64,000 nucleotides of DNA, taken from positions 62,001 through 126,000 of the forward strand of contig OY752147.1 in NCBI GenBank assembly GCA_963573315.1. The letters run 5' to 3'. Shown in pieces: positions 33,864-43,752 of the stretch. The number at the start of each line of letters is the position of its first letter. Within the stretch, counting starts at the first letter, position 1. The stretch is from Entomortierella parvispora. Its lineage: Eukaryota > Mortierellomycota > Mortierellomycetes > Mortierellales > Mortierellaceae. The notes under the pieces are model-generated. The model had not been told where the DNA came from and made no database searches. It worked only from the letters and a program-made list of their open reading frames with translations. The position numbers were made by a program, and so were the translations under genes.

Positions 33864-34946
33864 TCAAGGTTCGTACATTACATCAGTCCTGAGCACATAC
33901 TTGTAGCCTTGTTGAACAATCAAGGCCTCGTGTAGCATACACTCGTCTCCATGTCGATGGACCAGCAGTAATCCGCGATCAGGCTTCACTGCGATGCCGC
34001 CATTTGGAAGCTCGTATGATAACGATGAAGAGGAAGTGGATGACGATGATGGCGATAACGACTGAAACATCTTGTTGGTTTCCAACTTTGCAGCTCCCCC
34101 ACGCTTGGATCCAGCAGCTCCACCTCTTTTGGCAGAGGAGGCTGCCGAGGCAGAAACAGGGTTCTTTTTACCCTTTGGATAAAACACAGTCTCGCCTCCA
34201 AGAAGATCAGAATCTCGCTCGCCATTGAGGTAGATTAACACGGTGTATTCTGATATGGTTCCGTCCTCTGGGTCCGTAATCGACTCGTCATAATGAGCTC
34301 CAAACGACTGGCCGTTTTGGTAGCGATAGAGTCGAATATTTCTGTTTAGCCCCACGGCATGTCGCACTCGCTTGTTATTCCTGGTTCCTGATGTCTAAAT
34401 GATTTGACAGAAACAGAGAACGTGAATAAAACAAAAATAAAATATCCCTAAAAGAAGGTGTTTTGCGTAAACTCATTCAAACATGTCAGGAAAAAAAACC
34501 CCCCTCCTTACAATGCAATGGCCCAGAGTCGTCTCCAATCCCGATTTCGGATCCACCCAAAGCTCCCGCCACCGATCGGCCAGACCACATTTCTGCCAGA
34601 GCATCCTCGCAAAGTCGGGCGAGTCCATCTGGACCCGATCATTGTCCCTGAACGCATATCCAGGTCGAGGCACATTCTTTGGACGTGGTTGCGTGGGGTC
34701 CAACTTGTCATCAATCTCCAGTTTCATCCATTGGTTCAAATACTCCAACAGGGCCTTGGTATCTTGGACTGGCAAAAACTGAGGCAGAACCAGGACCTGG
34801 CTAGGTCCTAAAATCGTAGTCCATGACCCAGCAGAAGAGGAGCCTTGCCGCCCCGGGGAAGACAGGCGGGGCCAAGATTCGATCGTCAAAGCCAACTCTT
34901 CGTTCACCGTGTCATCTTCAGCTTTATGATTCGGTCTGCTGTCCAT
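33864..34946 (-). CDS. Prolyl-4-hydroxylase-like 2-oxoglutarate/Fe(II) oxygenase
   Basis: Two exons, 34946-34512 and 34394-33864; 321 residues. The double-stranded beta-helix has the iron ligands HYD (His179, Asp181) in FGAHYDESI and a distal His near 300 (MLHEALIV), and the 2-oxoglutarate contact fits Lys310 in GYKYVLRTDVMY. All catalytic residues are therefore present. Between the two iron-binding parts lies an insert of roughly 60 residues that is Ser/Ala/Gly/Lys-rich and looks disordered. There is no signal peptide, so it is likely cytosolic or nuclear. Substrate is unknown; protein proline or another side chain is possible. The stop lies 93 bases from that of the convergent SUZ gene. Confidence 0.87.
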
Positions 34947-35206
34947 GAGGAACGTGCACGTGGAAAACGAACAGAATGCGGAGATGGAGCAAAGATTCGA
35001 CTCGCACAAAGTGAGCGTAAGAAGATAGAAAGCCGAGAAGAAGAGAAGGAACGAACGAACGAACGAACGAATGAATGAATGAATGAAGGAAAGGAAACAT
35101 TGGCCCTCCATGTTTGGTGGCAACTTAAGGGTACAGATCAGCCAACAGTCACGTGATATCGCAGAAATTCAGCTGAACAGGAACCTTGACCGATATCTGA
35201 AGAAGC
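34947..35206. repeat. Tetranucleotide array in P4H-like gene leader
   Basis: At 35,046-35,091 a (GAAC)n block passes directly into (GAAT)n. It lies about 100-145 bases upstream of the P4H-like start codon. The 5' flank of the first tRNA gene begins at 35,113. Confidence 0.7.
35113..35206 (+). repeat. Conserved tRNA 5' flank, copy 1
   Basis: 94 bases ending at the tRNA-Glu gene. They match 38335-38428 at the same spacing without gaps, with about 13 differences by hand count. GTCACGTGAT, containing the E-box CACGTG, is kept in both copies, as are the first 24 bases and the last 14. Confidence 0.8.
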
Positions 35207-35278
35207 TCCTAGTTGGTCCAGTGGTCAGGATTTGTCGCTCTCACCGACAAGGCCCGGGTTCGATCCCCGGACTGGGAA
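35207..35278 (+). tRNA. tRNA-Glu (anticodon CTC)
   Basis: A full 72-base cloverleaf: acceptor arm TCCTAGT paired with ACTGGGA (one T-G pair) plus discriminator A; D-stem GTCC/GGAT; anticodon stem TGTCG/CGACA around loop CTCTCAC, giving anticodon CTC; T-stem CCGGG/CCCGG with loop TTCGATC. No intron. It decodes GAG. It is identical to the copy at 38429-38500. Confidence 0.95.
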
Positions 35279-36222
35279 TTCATTTTGCCTCCCTCACATC
35301 TGAGTATGATCGCTGGAAGGATCTATCCGCCGATCGCAAACACCTACTTTTTGGGTGCCCTGACCGTCGACTTCCAGTATGTCTTCCTCATAATTTTTTG
35401 CAATTGCTACTGATTGCTTGCTCAAACTGAAGGACATGATAGGAGAGCGGGACGGTGAATAACACTTGCAAAAGTCAGCAGACGGAAGGTCAGCGGGTAA
35501 TGGTCAGTTACTCGTTGGCTCGATTGCTGGTTGGCGGATAGAGCGATGACGGTTGTCAGGTCAGGTAGATAAGTTCTTGAATGATGACGATTTTGTGTCT
35601 GCTCTTGAAGCTGGACACGGTGAGAATTACTGGCTCGGCTCGCTCGTATATTCTCTGTGGGTTCTGTCAATTCTCTCTGACATCTTTTGATTGTAGAACA
35701 GTGATTGACAGCCAGTGCTTCATCCTGATCATGAAACGCGCGTCTAGGAGGATGCAATCTCGATAAATGGACAGCTGCGGAGTGTTCCTACCAATCTATA
35801 ACCTTGTTCCCTGTGTCACCGCCAAGGCGACTATCCATGCTCCTTCTCGTATCGCTCTGGCCTGCGATATTGGCTGTGAAAAATGATGTTGGCTGTGGGA
35901 GCGGACACGGCCAAACCATGATGCCGTTAAGCATTTTCTTCAGGCTCGGATAGCTCGGCCAATCCTTTATCCAAGACGTGGCTGAAAGGAAACGGAGAGA
36001 AGGAGATCTTGAGGTACTGAATTTAAACTATTCGACAGGCACGTTGTTTCTTAATTTCCTTTTCTGCAAAGTCGATTGCTCCCAAAAAATTAAACGGTAG
36101 CAGTCTTGTGAGTTGACCAGATGGCAAAGTCGACAAAAGAGGGGTTCACCATGAAAGAATGGGTCTTTTTACCCTAAGACACTTGTATGCTGCGGACGGA
36201 GCACCAACGACACAAACTATTT

Positions 36223-36238
36223 ACTGGTCTAGACCAGT
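36223..36238. promoter_or_regulatory. 16-bp perfect palindrome
   Basis: ACTGGTCT followed directly by its reverse complement AGACCAGT; a third half-site, GACCAGTG, follows at 36,240. It lies about 230 bases before the TATA box of the next gene, in the manner of a dimeric factor's site. Confidence 0.5.
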
Positions 36239-36303
36239 AGACCAGTGACGCGGATGGCGATCCCTTCCATTCTTGAACACGACTTACGATCATCTCCATT
36301 CTC

Positions 36304-36334
36304 GATCGGGTGCCGATCAATTGCAATTGATCGG
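36304..36334. promoter_or_regulatory. 22-bp perfect palindrome with extra inverted half-site
   Basis: At 36313-36334 CCGATCAATTG is followed without spacer by its exact reverse complement CAATTGATCGG. Just before it, GATCGG at 36304-36309 pairs with CCGATC across GTG. The block sits 133 bases before the TATA box. Confidence 0.6.
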
Positions 36335-36466
36335 TTTCCTTGTCAAAAGGTCGTCAGTGGACCATTCGCTTTTGCTTTGGATGAGAGAACCAGCACGTCT
36401 TGGAGTTATACGAATCACTCAGCTAGATGCGGTGGCAACACACTGAGGTTTCCTTACTCCGTCGAG

Positions 36467-36474
36467 TATAAAAG
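36467..36474 (+). promoter_or_regulatory. TATA box
   Basis: TATAAAAG, 133 bases before the start codon at 36600. Confidence 0.75.
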
Positions 36475-36599
36475 CAGCGACCATTGTTCGTATCAACCCC
36501 TCACCATCAACAGCATCTTCTCTGCCTTCACAGCTACAGCAACTGCAACAGCCACAGCCACAGCCACAGTCCAACCCCAAAAGCCTCCAGTTCGAAAAA

Positions 36600-37763
36600 A
36601 TGACTCCCAACACCAAAAACACCCAGATCCTCAAGGCCAAGCACTTTGTCAAGGGCCATGGCTTCACCTCTGAGCTCTTCAAGTCGGTCACCGTCCCATT
36701 GGACTCTGAGTTGAACGAGGGCGATATCCTGATCCGCACCATCTACCTTGGACTTGATCCTTGTAAGTGACTTTATTTTTTTAGAAGACCACGGACAAGT
36801 AACGCGTTATTATCGCGTCTAACATGTTACTCACCTTCCTTCCTATCGCCGCTCCGCGTCTCATTATGACTTGAACCCATAGACATTCGATATGCCTTCA
36901 CCGAAGAGGGAGGTTTCGCCGCTCCTTTGGACTCGGTTGTTTCCGGTTCCGGCGTCGCCGAGGTGATCAAGTCCAAGAATGATCGCTTCCCAGTCAATTC
37001 GATTGTCCTTGGTGTCGGATTCGCCTGGGCCGAGTACTCCAAGATATCCAAGGATGCCCTGCGAGGTTTCGTTGTCATCCCCAACGCGCGCGAGAACAAC
37101 AAGGTTGCGTTGACTCAGTATCTGAGTGTCCTGGGTCTTAACGGTCTCACTGCTTTCGCGGTCAATGAGACTTTGGTCAAATTCAAGAAGGATCAAGTCG
37201 TCTACATTTCATCGGCCGCCGGTCCCGTTGGATCCTTGATTGCCTTCCTTGCCAAACGAGAGGGAGTGTATGTCATTGGCAGTGCTGGTTCGGATGAAAA
37301 GGTCCAGTACCTCTTGAACGATATTGGCTTTGACGCCGCCTTCAACTACAAGACCCATGATATTCGAACGGAGCTCTCCCGTCTTGCTCCCGGTGGACTT
37401 GACATCTATTTCGACCTTGTTGGCGGTGAAGCTTTTGATATCGGGTTGGAGCACCTCAAGATCAAGGGCCAGATTGTCGCTCTTGGAAACATTGCTGAAT
37501 CGAGCGTCAAGACCCCGTACGTGACAAAGAACTTGTCATTCATCATCCGCAAGGCTGCGACGATCAATGGCCTCACGACCTATCATCATTTGGACAAGTT
37601 CCCAAGAATGTGGGAGGAATTCCAGCCTTTGGTCGAGAGAGGTGAGATCCCAGCCCAGAGCCAGACAGTGATCAAGGGTCTTGAGAACGCTCCCTTGGCG
37701 TTCTCAGAGTACCTCGAGGGAAAGTACCACGGCAAGGTGTGTGTCGAGGTTGCGACTTTGTAA
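36600..37763 (+). CDS. Zinc-less medium-chain reductase, alkenal/one oxidoreductase-like
   Basis: Two exons, 36600-36762 and 36883-37763; 347 residues, the usual length. It belongs to the leukotriene-B4-dehydrogenase/prostaglandin-reductase branch of the medium-chain reductases, which use NADPH to reduce the double bond of reactive enals and enones. Visible marks are GDILIRTIYLGLDPYIR near the start, a Rossmann nucleotide loop SSAAGPVGSLIAFLAK (about 163-178), GGLDIYFDLVGGEAFD (family pattern for the cofactor domain) and a C-terminal YLEGKYHGKVCVEV. There are no zinc-ligand cysteines. It is cytosolic. The strong TATA box and two palindromes upstream suggest inducible expression, for instance by electrophiles; that is inference. 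The exact substrate cannot be told. Confidence 0.9.
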
Positions 37764-38334
37764 GCCTTCTCTCCTCGTGGCAACTACGGCTCGATGACCT
37801 CTCTTTGTTCTCTCTGAACTGCTCGCGTCTATGTAGTATTTCATTTTGGCGACATATGTAAAACGTTGATCGTCTTGAATAAAATCGTTGGTCTAGTCTC
37901 TAGTTTAACCCGAGGATGGATTCGAAGACAAGAAAAAGAATGAATGCATCAACTGGCATAGATCAATCTCGCACCTCATGAGTGAGGTGAACAATTAGAT
38001 CGAAAGGCCTCGCATACTATAAACGATTTCGGAAGGTACGATGAAGTGTCTGTCGTTGGGAGTGCGAACTAGCTGAAAAAGCCCGTCAAACACTACCAAA
38101 GAATTGGTGGATCTTCGGAAGCTTTGAACTACAGAATGAATAGATCCAAACGCCATTTTTTTTTTGCCTGGGTCCCTCGTGGGGTTTATGGACTAGCTTG
38201 CTCTCTGACTTTTTAGCTGACTTGCAGCTGTACTCTCTTTAGCTCTCACACCAGGATGGGATGACTCGTCTATAACGGCCCTGCACTCGGGTATACCGCG
38301 TCTTTGTCTTTGAGGATACCCCGTTGCAAAAAGA
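37764..38334. other. Intergenic, 3' of reductase
   Basis: Holds the reductase 3' end (AATAAAA near 37,877). The rest shows no feature up to the second tRNA flank. Confidence 0.5.
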
Positions 38335-38428
38335 TTTGGTGGCAACTTAAGGGTACAGCTCAACCTATAGTCACGTGATAACGCAGAAACTCAGATGAAC
38401 GAAAACAGTGATCGATATCTGAAGAAGC
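38335..38428 (+). repeat. Conserved tRNA 5' flank, copy 2
   Basis: Partner of 35113-35206; same length, same strand, same distance to the tRNA. After the tRNA the likeness ends within about 10 bases. Confidence 0.8.
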
Positions 38429-38500
38429 TCCTAGTTGGTCCAGTGGTCAGGATTTGTCGCTCTCACCGACAAGGCCCGGGTTCGATCCCCGGACTGGGAA
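38429..38500 (+). tRNA. tRNA-Glu (anticodon CTC)
   Basis: Second copy, identical in all 72 bases to 35207-35278, with the same arms and anticodon CTC. It lies 3.2 kb away on the same strand. Confidence 0.95.
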
Positions 38501-40277
38501 CTCATCTTTTGCCCTGGCTCATTGTCGAATGTCGTCGACTCGGCGAGCCCAGGATCTCATTTTTTACTCTGGAGGTATGCGGAATGAGAATCTAGCCCTC
38601 GTGTTTGTGGGGGTCGAGGTGCTTGTGATAATTTTTGGGACAGGCACGGCCCAGCCGAGAGTGACAGGGCCAGAGAGATGTGGAGCAAGTATGGTCTGAT
38701 CCCTGACACCATCGACGACACAATCATAAACAAACAACAGCAATGCCGGAATTCTTTGTAAAGTGCAGCCTGGGCCTTATCTTTCCATACAAACATGTAG
38801 ACTGAGTGAAAGGAAAGGAGCGCAGAGGGGAGCCACCTTTTCGGTTGGGCAGGTCCTTGAACCATGCGCACAAGGGCTGGTGTAGTGGCGTGTTTTTTCG
38901 CTTGACGATAAAATCGGAACGCGAATGTTGGATTGGACGTGGTGAGGTGAAGCGAGCCGGACGGTGGCAATCAGCAGGATCCGAGAGTGGGAGTGAGAGC
39001 GGGTTCCCCAAAAAGATCGCGATCCGAGTGAATTCTTTACCATTTCCATCCACGGTCCGATCAGACCCATGGCGACCTGTGGAAGAGGATGGTTTCGCGT
39101 CGATAATGCGACAAAGAGAGAGAAGGACATCATCGTCGGCATCTGCCCGGTAGCCGCTTAAACAAAGATCGAGACAAACTGACGGCCGTGAGCCGCGTTT
39201 TTCTTTCTTTCTATCTGTCCCAAAGTAGCCCAAAAATCCTTTTATTTGTTGTGCAACGTTGACGAGCCGGAGGGAACCTGGAAAAAGGTTGGTCAACAGG
39301 TTTTGAATACAGCTTTATTTTCGATAGAGTCCTTCTCCTTCGCTCCATTGCTTTGATCCAGCAAGAAAGGATTGGGGACACGACGGGCGGGCGCCGGGAG
39401 GCCAGGCGAAAGCGGAAGAGAGAGATAGGGTCGTTCAGCAAAGGAAGCGAGAGGGGCAGGCGCTTTGGTCACTGCCTTCACGTTAAAGACGACAGACAGA
39501 GTGCGGTCAACGGGTGGATCCCAAGAGCGAAACGATGCAGAGGTGCGTCGGATGGTGGGCCATGGGTGTCAACAAAGCAAACAAAGAGGCAGGTCGCATG
39601 GGAAAGGCCTTATTTTTTTTACTCTCGGCTGCACAGAGTCCATTTTTCGTCTCTTTCACTTTCTTTTCTGTTCCCCTCCTCTCCTCTCCTTCTTGTTCCC
39701 TCCAACCTCGCCCATTGCATCCATTTTCCCAGCTGGCATTTCTCTTTTTCTCTCATTCTCTTTTACATTCATTCATTCAATCAATCATTCAATCTCTCAT
39801 TGCTCAACCCTTTTACTTTTTCCCAGTGCACCCCGTCTCTCCACTCCTTGTTCTTGCTTCCTCGGTGAAATCACCTCATAGAACTACACAGGTATATACG
39901 CAACAGGCCGTCCTTCGAGGACCCATGCCAATCCATGTCAATGGAGGAGTGTATCGGCATCCCACTGACAGCCGTATCAGATGTTCACTCTGTCATACTC
40001 TTAATACTCTTGAGGAATGGGGCAGGGCCTGGATCGCACATCCATGATCATATAAAAAAGGAAAAGACAGTGCTCGGACCATGCAAGGGACACGTTCACT
40101 GACGCCTCCTCTTTCTCCGCTTGCTTCTTGTAGATCCATCCTTTATCCTATCCTTGCACTCCCCCCTGCTCCCAATCTCCTTATCTCCGGCCCCTCCTTT
40201 TCACCCCTCCCTTTCACCTTCGACCTTACTCCTTTTCCGCAACGCGTCCCGGAGCGCGTTCAGCAATAGTTCCCACC
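38501..40277. other. Intergenic, 1.8 kb
   Basis: No gene is seen. From about 39,640 the plus strand becomes pyrimidine-rich (CT- and ATTCA-like repeats at 39,760-39,800), the likely leader of the Myb gene at 40278. Confidence 0.55.
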
Positions 40278-42668
40278 ATGCCTCCTGAACGACGCGTCAA
40301 TGCTTTGACCTCTTCACGATCACCCCTGCTGCCCTCTCTTCCCCACCACTCCACCACACACTCTGCAAACCAAACAACAGCGTCCTCTCATCTCAACTCT
40401 ATTGAAGGCATTCCCTCAGCAGATCCATATCCTACCACATACCACTCGGACCAACCGCCCAATGCATCGCCGACTCGCCGGGGACATCATCGTCGACTAT
40501 CCAAACAGCAACAGCTGCGAAATGAGCTCCAGCAAAGACATGAAAAGAGCATCCAGCAGCAGGACCAGCTCCGAACCGCCTACCTTGAGTTCCATCGCCA
40601 ACGGGTCGAATACCAGCAACAACGGCAGCCAGACCAAAGAGCTCAGTCTCGTCACCACCACCAGCACCACCATCATCATCATCATCGCCACACTTTGACC
40701 TCTAGAGCCGAAGCTGACTCGGCCAGGACTTCTATGACAACAAACCCAACAATACCAGTAGCGGCATCACTTCAGCTCCATCCATCGTCTACTTTTCCCT
40801 CACTCATATCCGCCTCTGCACCTCCAACCCGTCATCCTTCGCCGCCCACCCTTTTTCATCGCTCTGGTAACAATCCATCCCCACGGCCTCTTACCCCACC
40901 CCCTTCTCGCACAAATCAGTACTCAGACTGGGCCACGGTTCGGGAGAGGGAGCGTGCACGACTTTTATCCCATCTCACGTCCTTTCGCGAAACCCTGGGA
41001 GCAAGTGTGATGGCACCATCTCCGCGAGCACGTCTCCTCGCCCGGGAGAACTTGAGAATGCTTTCAGAGAGAATCAAACGACGACGAGCCCGAGCCCGAG
41101 AAACTATTCTGTATGATTTACACCAAGGAGTCAAGTCTGTGGAGGCCCAGGTGCACAAACAAGTCGAAATGGTCCTGAGTCGATTAAAGGATGCTCCCGG
41201 GTCGTGCTACGCGTTCGCGTTGACTCAAAGTTTCCTTTCTCAGATCCCAGCCTTGACCTACGGTGCAAGAAACGATGGCGATGGCGCTGATGAAGGAACC
41301 CAAGCTCAGAACGAGGAGAATAGCGGCCAGAATGAGAATCAAACAGAACAGGATCAACAACAACAACAACAGCACAAAGACTTGGAGGCCTCTTTTGATG
41401 CAGTGGCCTTGGGATGTGACAGCAACAGCGCTCAAAAGGATGGTCAAAGACAGCTCACACTCTCGAGTTCTGGAGCATCCGAAGTCTTGTCGGCTTGCCT
41501 CAACACGACCTATTCAAGTGCATGCTCCCAAGTCTTGAACGCCGCATTGCCGTCCTTCATCCCATCCATGGTTGCACCATTAGTCTGTGTCTTTTCTTAT
41601 CCTGCTCCCACGATCACTACCCCTCGATCAGAGTCAAAGGGATTTGTCTATCCATGGGGTCTCCCCGACGATGGGCGTCCAGACAAATCAGCCAAGACTG
41701 CAGCTTCTTCCGCGTCGCCAGAGTCGACACAATCGGATGCCACAGCGAAGAGCCATCAAGAGACGCGACATAATGATAGTCCTCACAGTCCTCACAGTAT
41801 GCCGGATCCAGGAATCGTGGTTCTTCATTCAAAGAGCTGGACACAGGCAGAACGCGAGGCACTTTACTTGGCGGCTACGCGGTTCCGGCTACAAGGCCAA
41901 TGGTCTAAAATCCGAGAGATGATGAACCTCCACCGAACCGACAAAGAGATCGAGGCCGAGTACAAGAAGCTTTATTGTCCACGCGAAGACGATGCTTTGG
42001 ATCCAGAAGATGATGATGACGACAGTGACGTGATTGAGGAAATGGACGAGAATGATGACGAGGAGCCCGAGCCTATGCAGGGGATGCAGAGCAGCGATAG
42101 TGGAATGGACGAGGATCAGGATGGTATCCAAGCTTCAGCATCTACTACCACTCGTTCCAACTACCGTCGACGGCGCCGCGCAACCACCACGGACGGCGAG
42201 GCGGATGATGAGGCCGAGACGGAGCCAGTGGTGTTTATGAAGTTTGGCGGCACACACGCGCGTCGATCCCAGGTCCAAATGCAGAACCAATTATACCAGT
42301 ATCGTCAAAACCAATACCCCACCACCACCGCCGCCGAACAGTGCGCCCTGGACCAGAATCGATTGTCGCCTTCTTTTCATCAGCAAGCCCATGGCCATCA
42401 TGATAGCCCCATCGACGGCGACGACGCTTCCCCTTTCCGGAATGGTGCGAGTCTGTATCCGATCCCGAGCCTGGACAGTAGTCCTGTGGTCTCTCGACCC
42501 TTGACCCCCCACGAATACCAGCAGCCTCAGCTTCATGGGCAGACCGAACTGACCATGGATCCTCGCCAGAGACCGACGGTAACGGAGCAGCTGCCGATCC
42601 GGATCTTTAAGAGTGAATTTATGATTGACAAGCGATTCGTCCTTGAGGAGATCCCAATGCACATTTGA
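40278..42668 (+). CDS. Intronless Myb/SANT-like protein (single repeat)
   Basis: One exon, 796 residues. The first 280 are Ser/His/Gln/Pro-rich, with a His run near 130. A basic helical stretch lies near 250-300 (RARLLARENLRMLSERIKRR). One Myb-like repeat is clear at about 519-567: SWTQAEREALYLAATRF, QGQWSKIREMM, then EIEAEYKKLY. Directly after it is an acidic run (DDDDDSDVIEEMDENDDEEPE), often seen in chromatin or transcription proteins. The repeat closely resembles the first repeat of the gene at 50781 and the fourth of the gene at 4328. Nuclear location is likely; target and role are unknown. No better start than 40278 is seen, and it follows a stop in the same frame. AATAAA lies near 42,726. 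Confidence 0.8.
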   Translation: MPPERRVNALTSSRSPLLPSLPHHSTTHSANQTTASSHLNSIEGIPSADPYPTTYHSDQPPNASPTRRGHHRRLSKQQQLRNELQQRHEKSIQQQDQLRTAYLEFHRQRVEYQQQRQPDQRAQSRHHHQHHHHHHHRHTLTSRAEADSARTSMTTNPTIPVAASLQLHPSSTFPSLISASAPPTRHPSPPTLFHRSGNNPSPRPLTPPPSRTNQYSDWATVRERERARLLSHLTSFRETLGASVMAPSPRARLLARENLRMLSERIKRRRARARETILYDLHQGVKSVEAQVHKQVEMVLSRLKDAPGSCYAFALTQSFLSQIPALTYGARNDGDGADEGTQAQNEENSGQNENQTEQDQQQQQQHKDLEASFDAVALGCDSNSAQKDGQRQLTLSSSGASEVLSACLNTTYSSACSQVLNAALPSFIPSMVAPLVCVFSYPAPTITTPRSESKGFVYPWGLPDDGRPDKSAKTAASSASPESTQSDATAKSHQETRHNDSPHSPHSMPDPGIVVLHSKSWTQAEREALYLAATRFRLQGQWSKIREMMNLHRTDKEIEAEYKKLYCPREDDALDPEDDDDDSDVIEEMDENDDEEPEPMQGMQSSDSGMDEDQDGIQASASTTTRSNYRRRRRATTTDGEADDEAETEPVVFMKFGGTHARRSQVQMQNQLYQYRQNQYPTTTAAEQCALDQNRLSPSFHQQAHGHHDSPIDGDDASPFRNGASLYPIPSLDSSPVVSRPLTPHEYQQPQLHGQTELTMDPRQRPTVTEQLPIRIFKSEFMIDKRFVLEEIPMHI

Positions 42669-42906
42669 ACAGGAAAAAAAAAAGTCAATGATAATGAAGA
42701 TGGTGATGCGCCATCATGTTATGACAATAAAAACAGCCTTGTCTTTCGTGTTGACATGGTGACAGTTGTGGGCAGTGCCAGTAGTTTTGCCTGGCGTCAC
42801 TAGCAGTTGAATCATCAAGAAAAAGTCCATTGTTGCCATAACAAAAAAGCCCATAAGAAAGTACTGTGTTGCAGAGACGATTTTTATTATTTTTATTTAT
42901 TTTTAT

Positions 42907-43709
42907 TTACATGAGTCCAAATCCTTCAGCATTGCCGATAGCTGTCAGGAGCCGCTCCTGAAGCCGCTCCTTGGTACTGTAGGTACATAGCATGAGTGTG
43001 TTATAGCAGGTATGACTCGTCGGCAATCTCATCGAATCTGGTCCGTTCTTGGAGATTGTAAAAGACAATTGACCTAGCCCCCCAATCGGCACCCGATCCG
43101 ATCCGGTGGCAAAGAACAATAGGCGTTTCTTGTCCTTGTCTTCGTACGCGTGCACAATCTCCCAAAACCATTTGATGATCTTTGAACTCGCCGTGAACCC
43201 TCCTTCGTACTGTGTGATTTCCTGAAGCGCCTTGAAATCCAGAGTTGGGGATCCACAAATCAATTGCTCGACTTCCTCGGGTCTAAACAGCTATCAGAGA
43301 ACAAGACAAGCGAAAATTAGAAAGTGTCAACGTTGGAGATTGGTGGACAGCGTATCGACAAAAGCATCCGTCGTTTCTTCCTGCATTGTGTCTCTATGCT
43401 TGTGCTGCACATACCTGAATAGCGCTTCCAAGAGTGACGAGGTGGAAGCCTTCACTGAATGCTTTAAACTGTTTCGCGATTGAGGTCGTAAAGTAAAACT
43501 TCAAATACTCCTTGATGTACTCGTGCCGATTCTCGTTTGTCAAAAGGATATTGATCCCATCTGGCAAAAGATCATGTTGGAACGTCTGGCCAAATGACTC
43601 GTATTCGACCTGAAATGTCCGCTCATACGCCTCCTGCACGTTGCCCTCGAACGTCTCTAGTTGACCCAGGCCCTTGGCTAGAAGCTATTCAATCAAAAGA
43701 CGATATCGA

Positions 43710-43752
<43 letters not shown>

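Larger units (their letters stand above)
35279..36599. other. Intergenic with alkenal-reductase promoter
   Basis: Beyond the tRNA, 35,290-36,200 has no recognisable feature. From 36,220 on it is the promoter of the alkenal-reductase-like gene, with two perfect palindromes and a TATA box, then a short CA-rich leader. Confidence 0.55.

Noticed and set aside
36927-37763. Reductase as a 278-residue gene starting at 36927
   Set aside because: A first exon at 36600 adds the conserved family N-terminus across a clean GTAAGT...TAG intron.
35113-38500. tRNA copies as a SINE family
   Set aside because: Likeness is upstream of the tRNA and not downstream, there is no A-rich tail, and the cloverleaf is perfect in both.
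38724-39296. 190-residue minus-strand frame
   Set aside because: No motif, unusual composition, and overlapping frames of equal length on the other strand.
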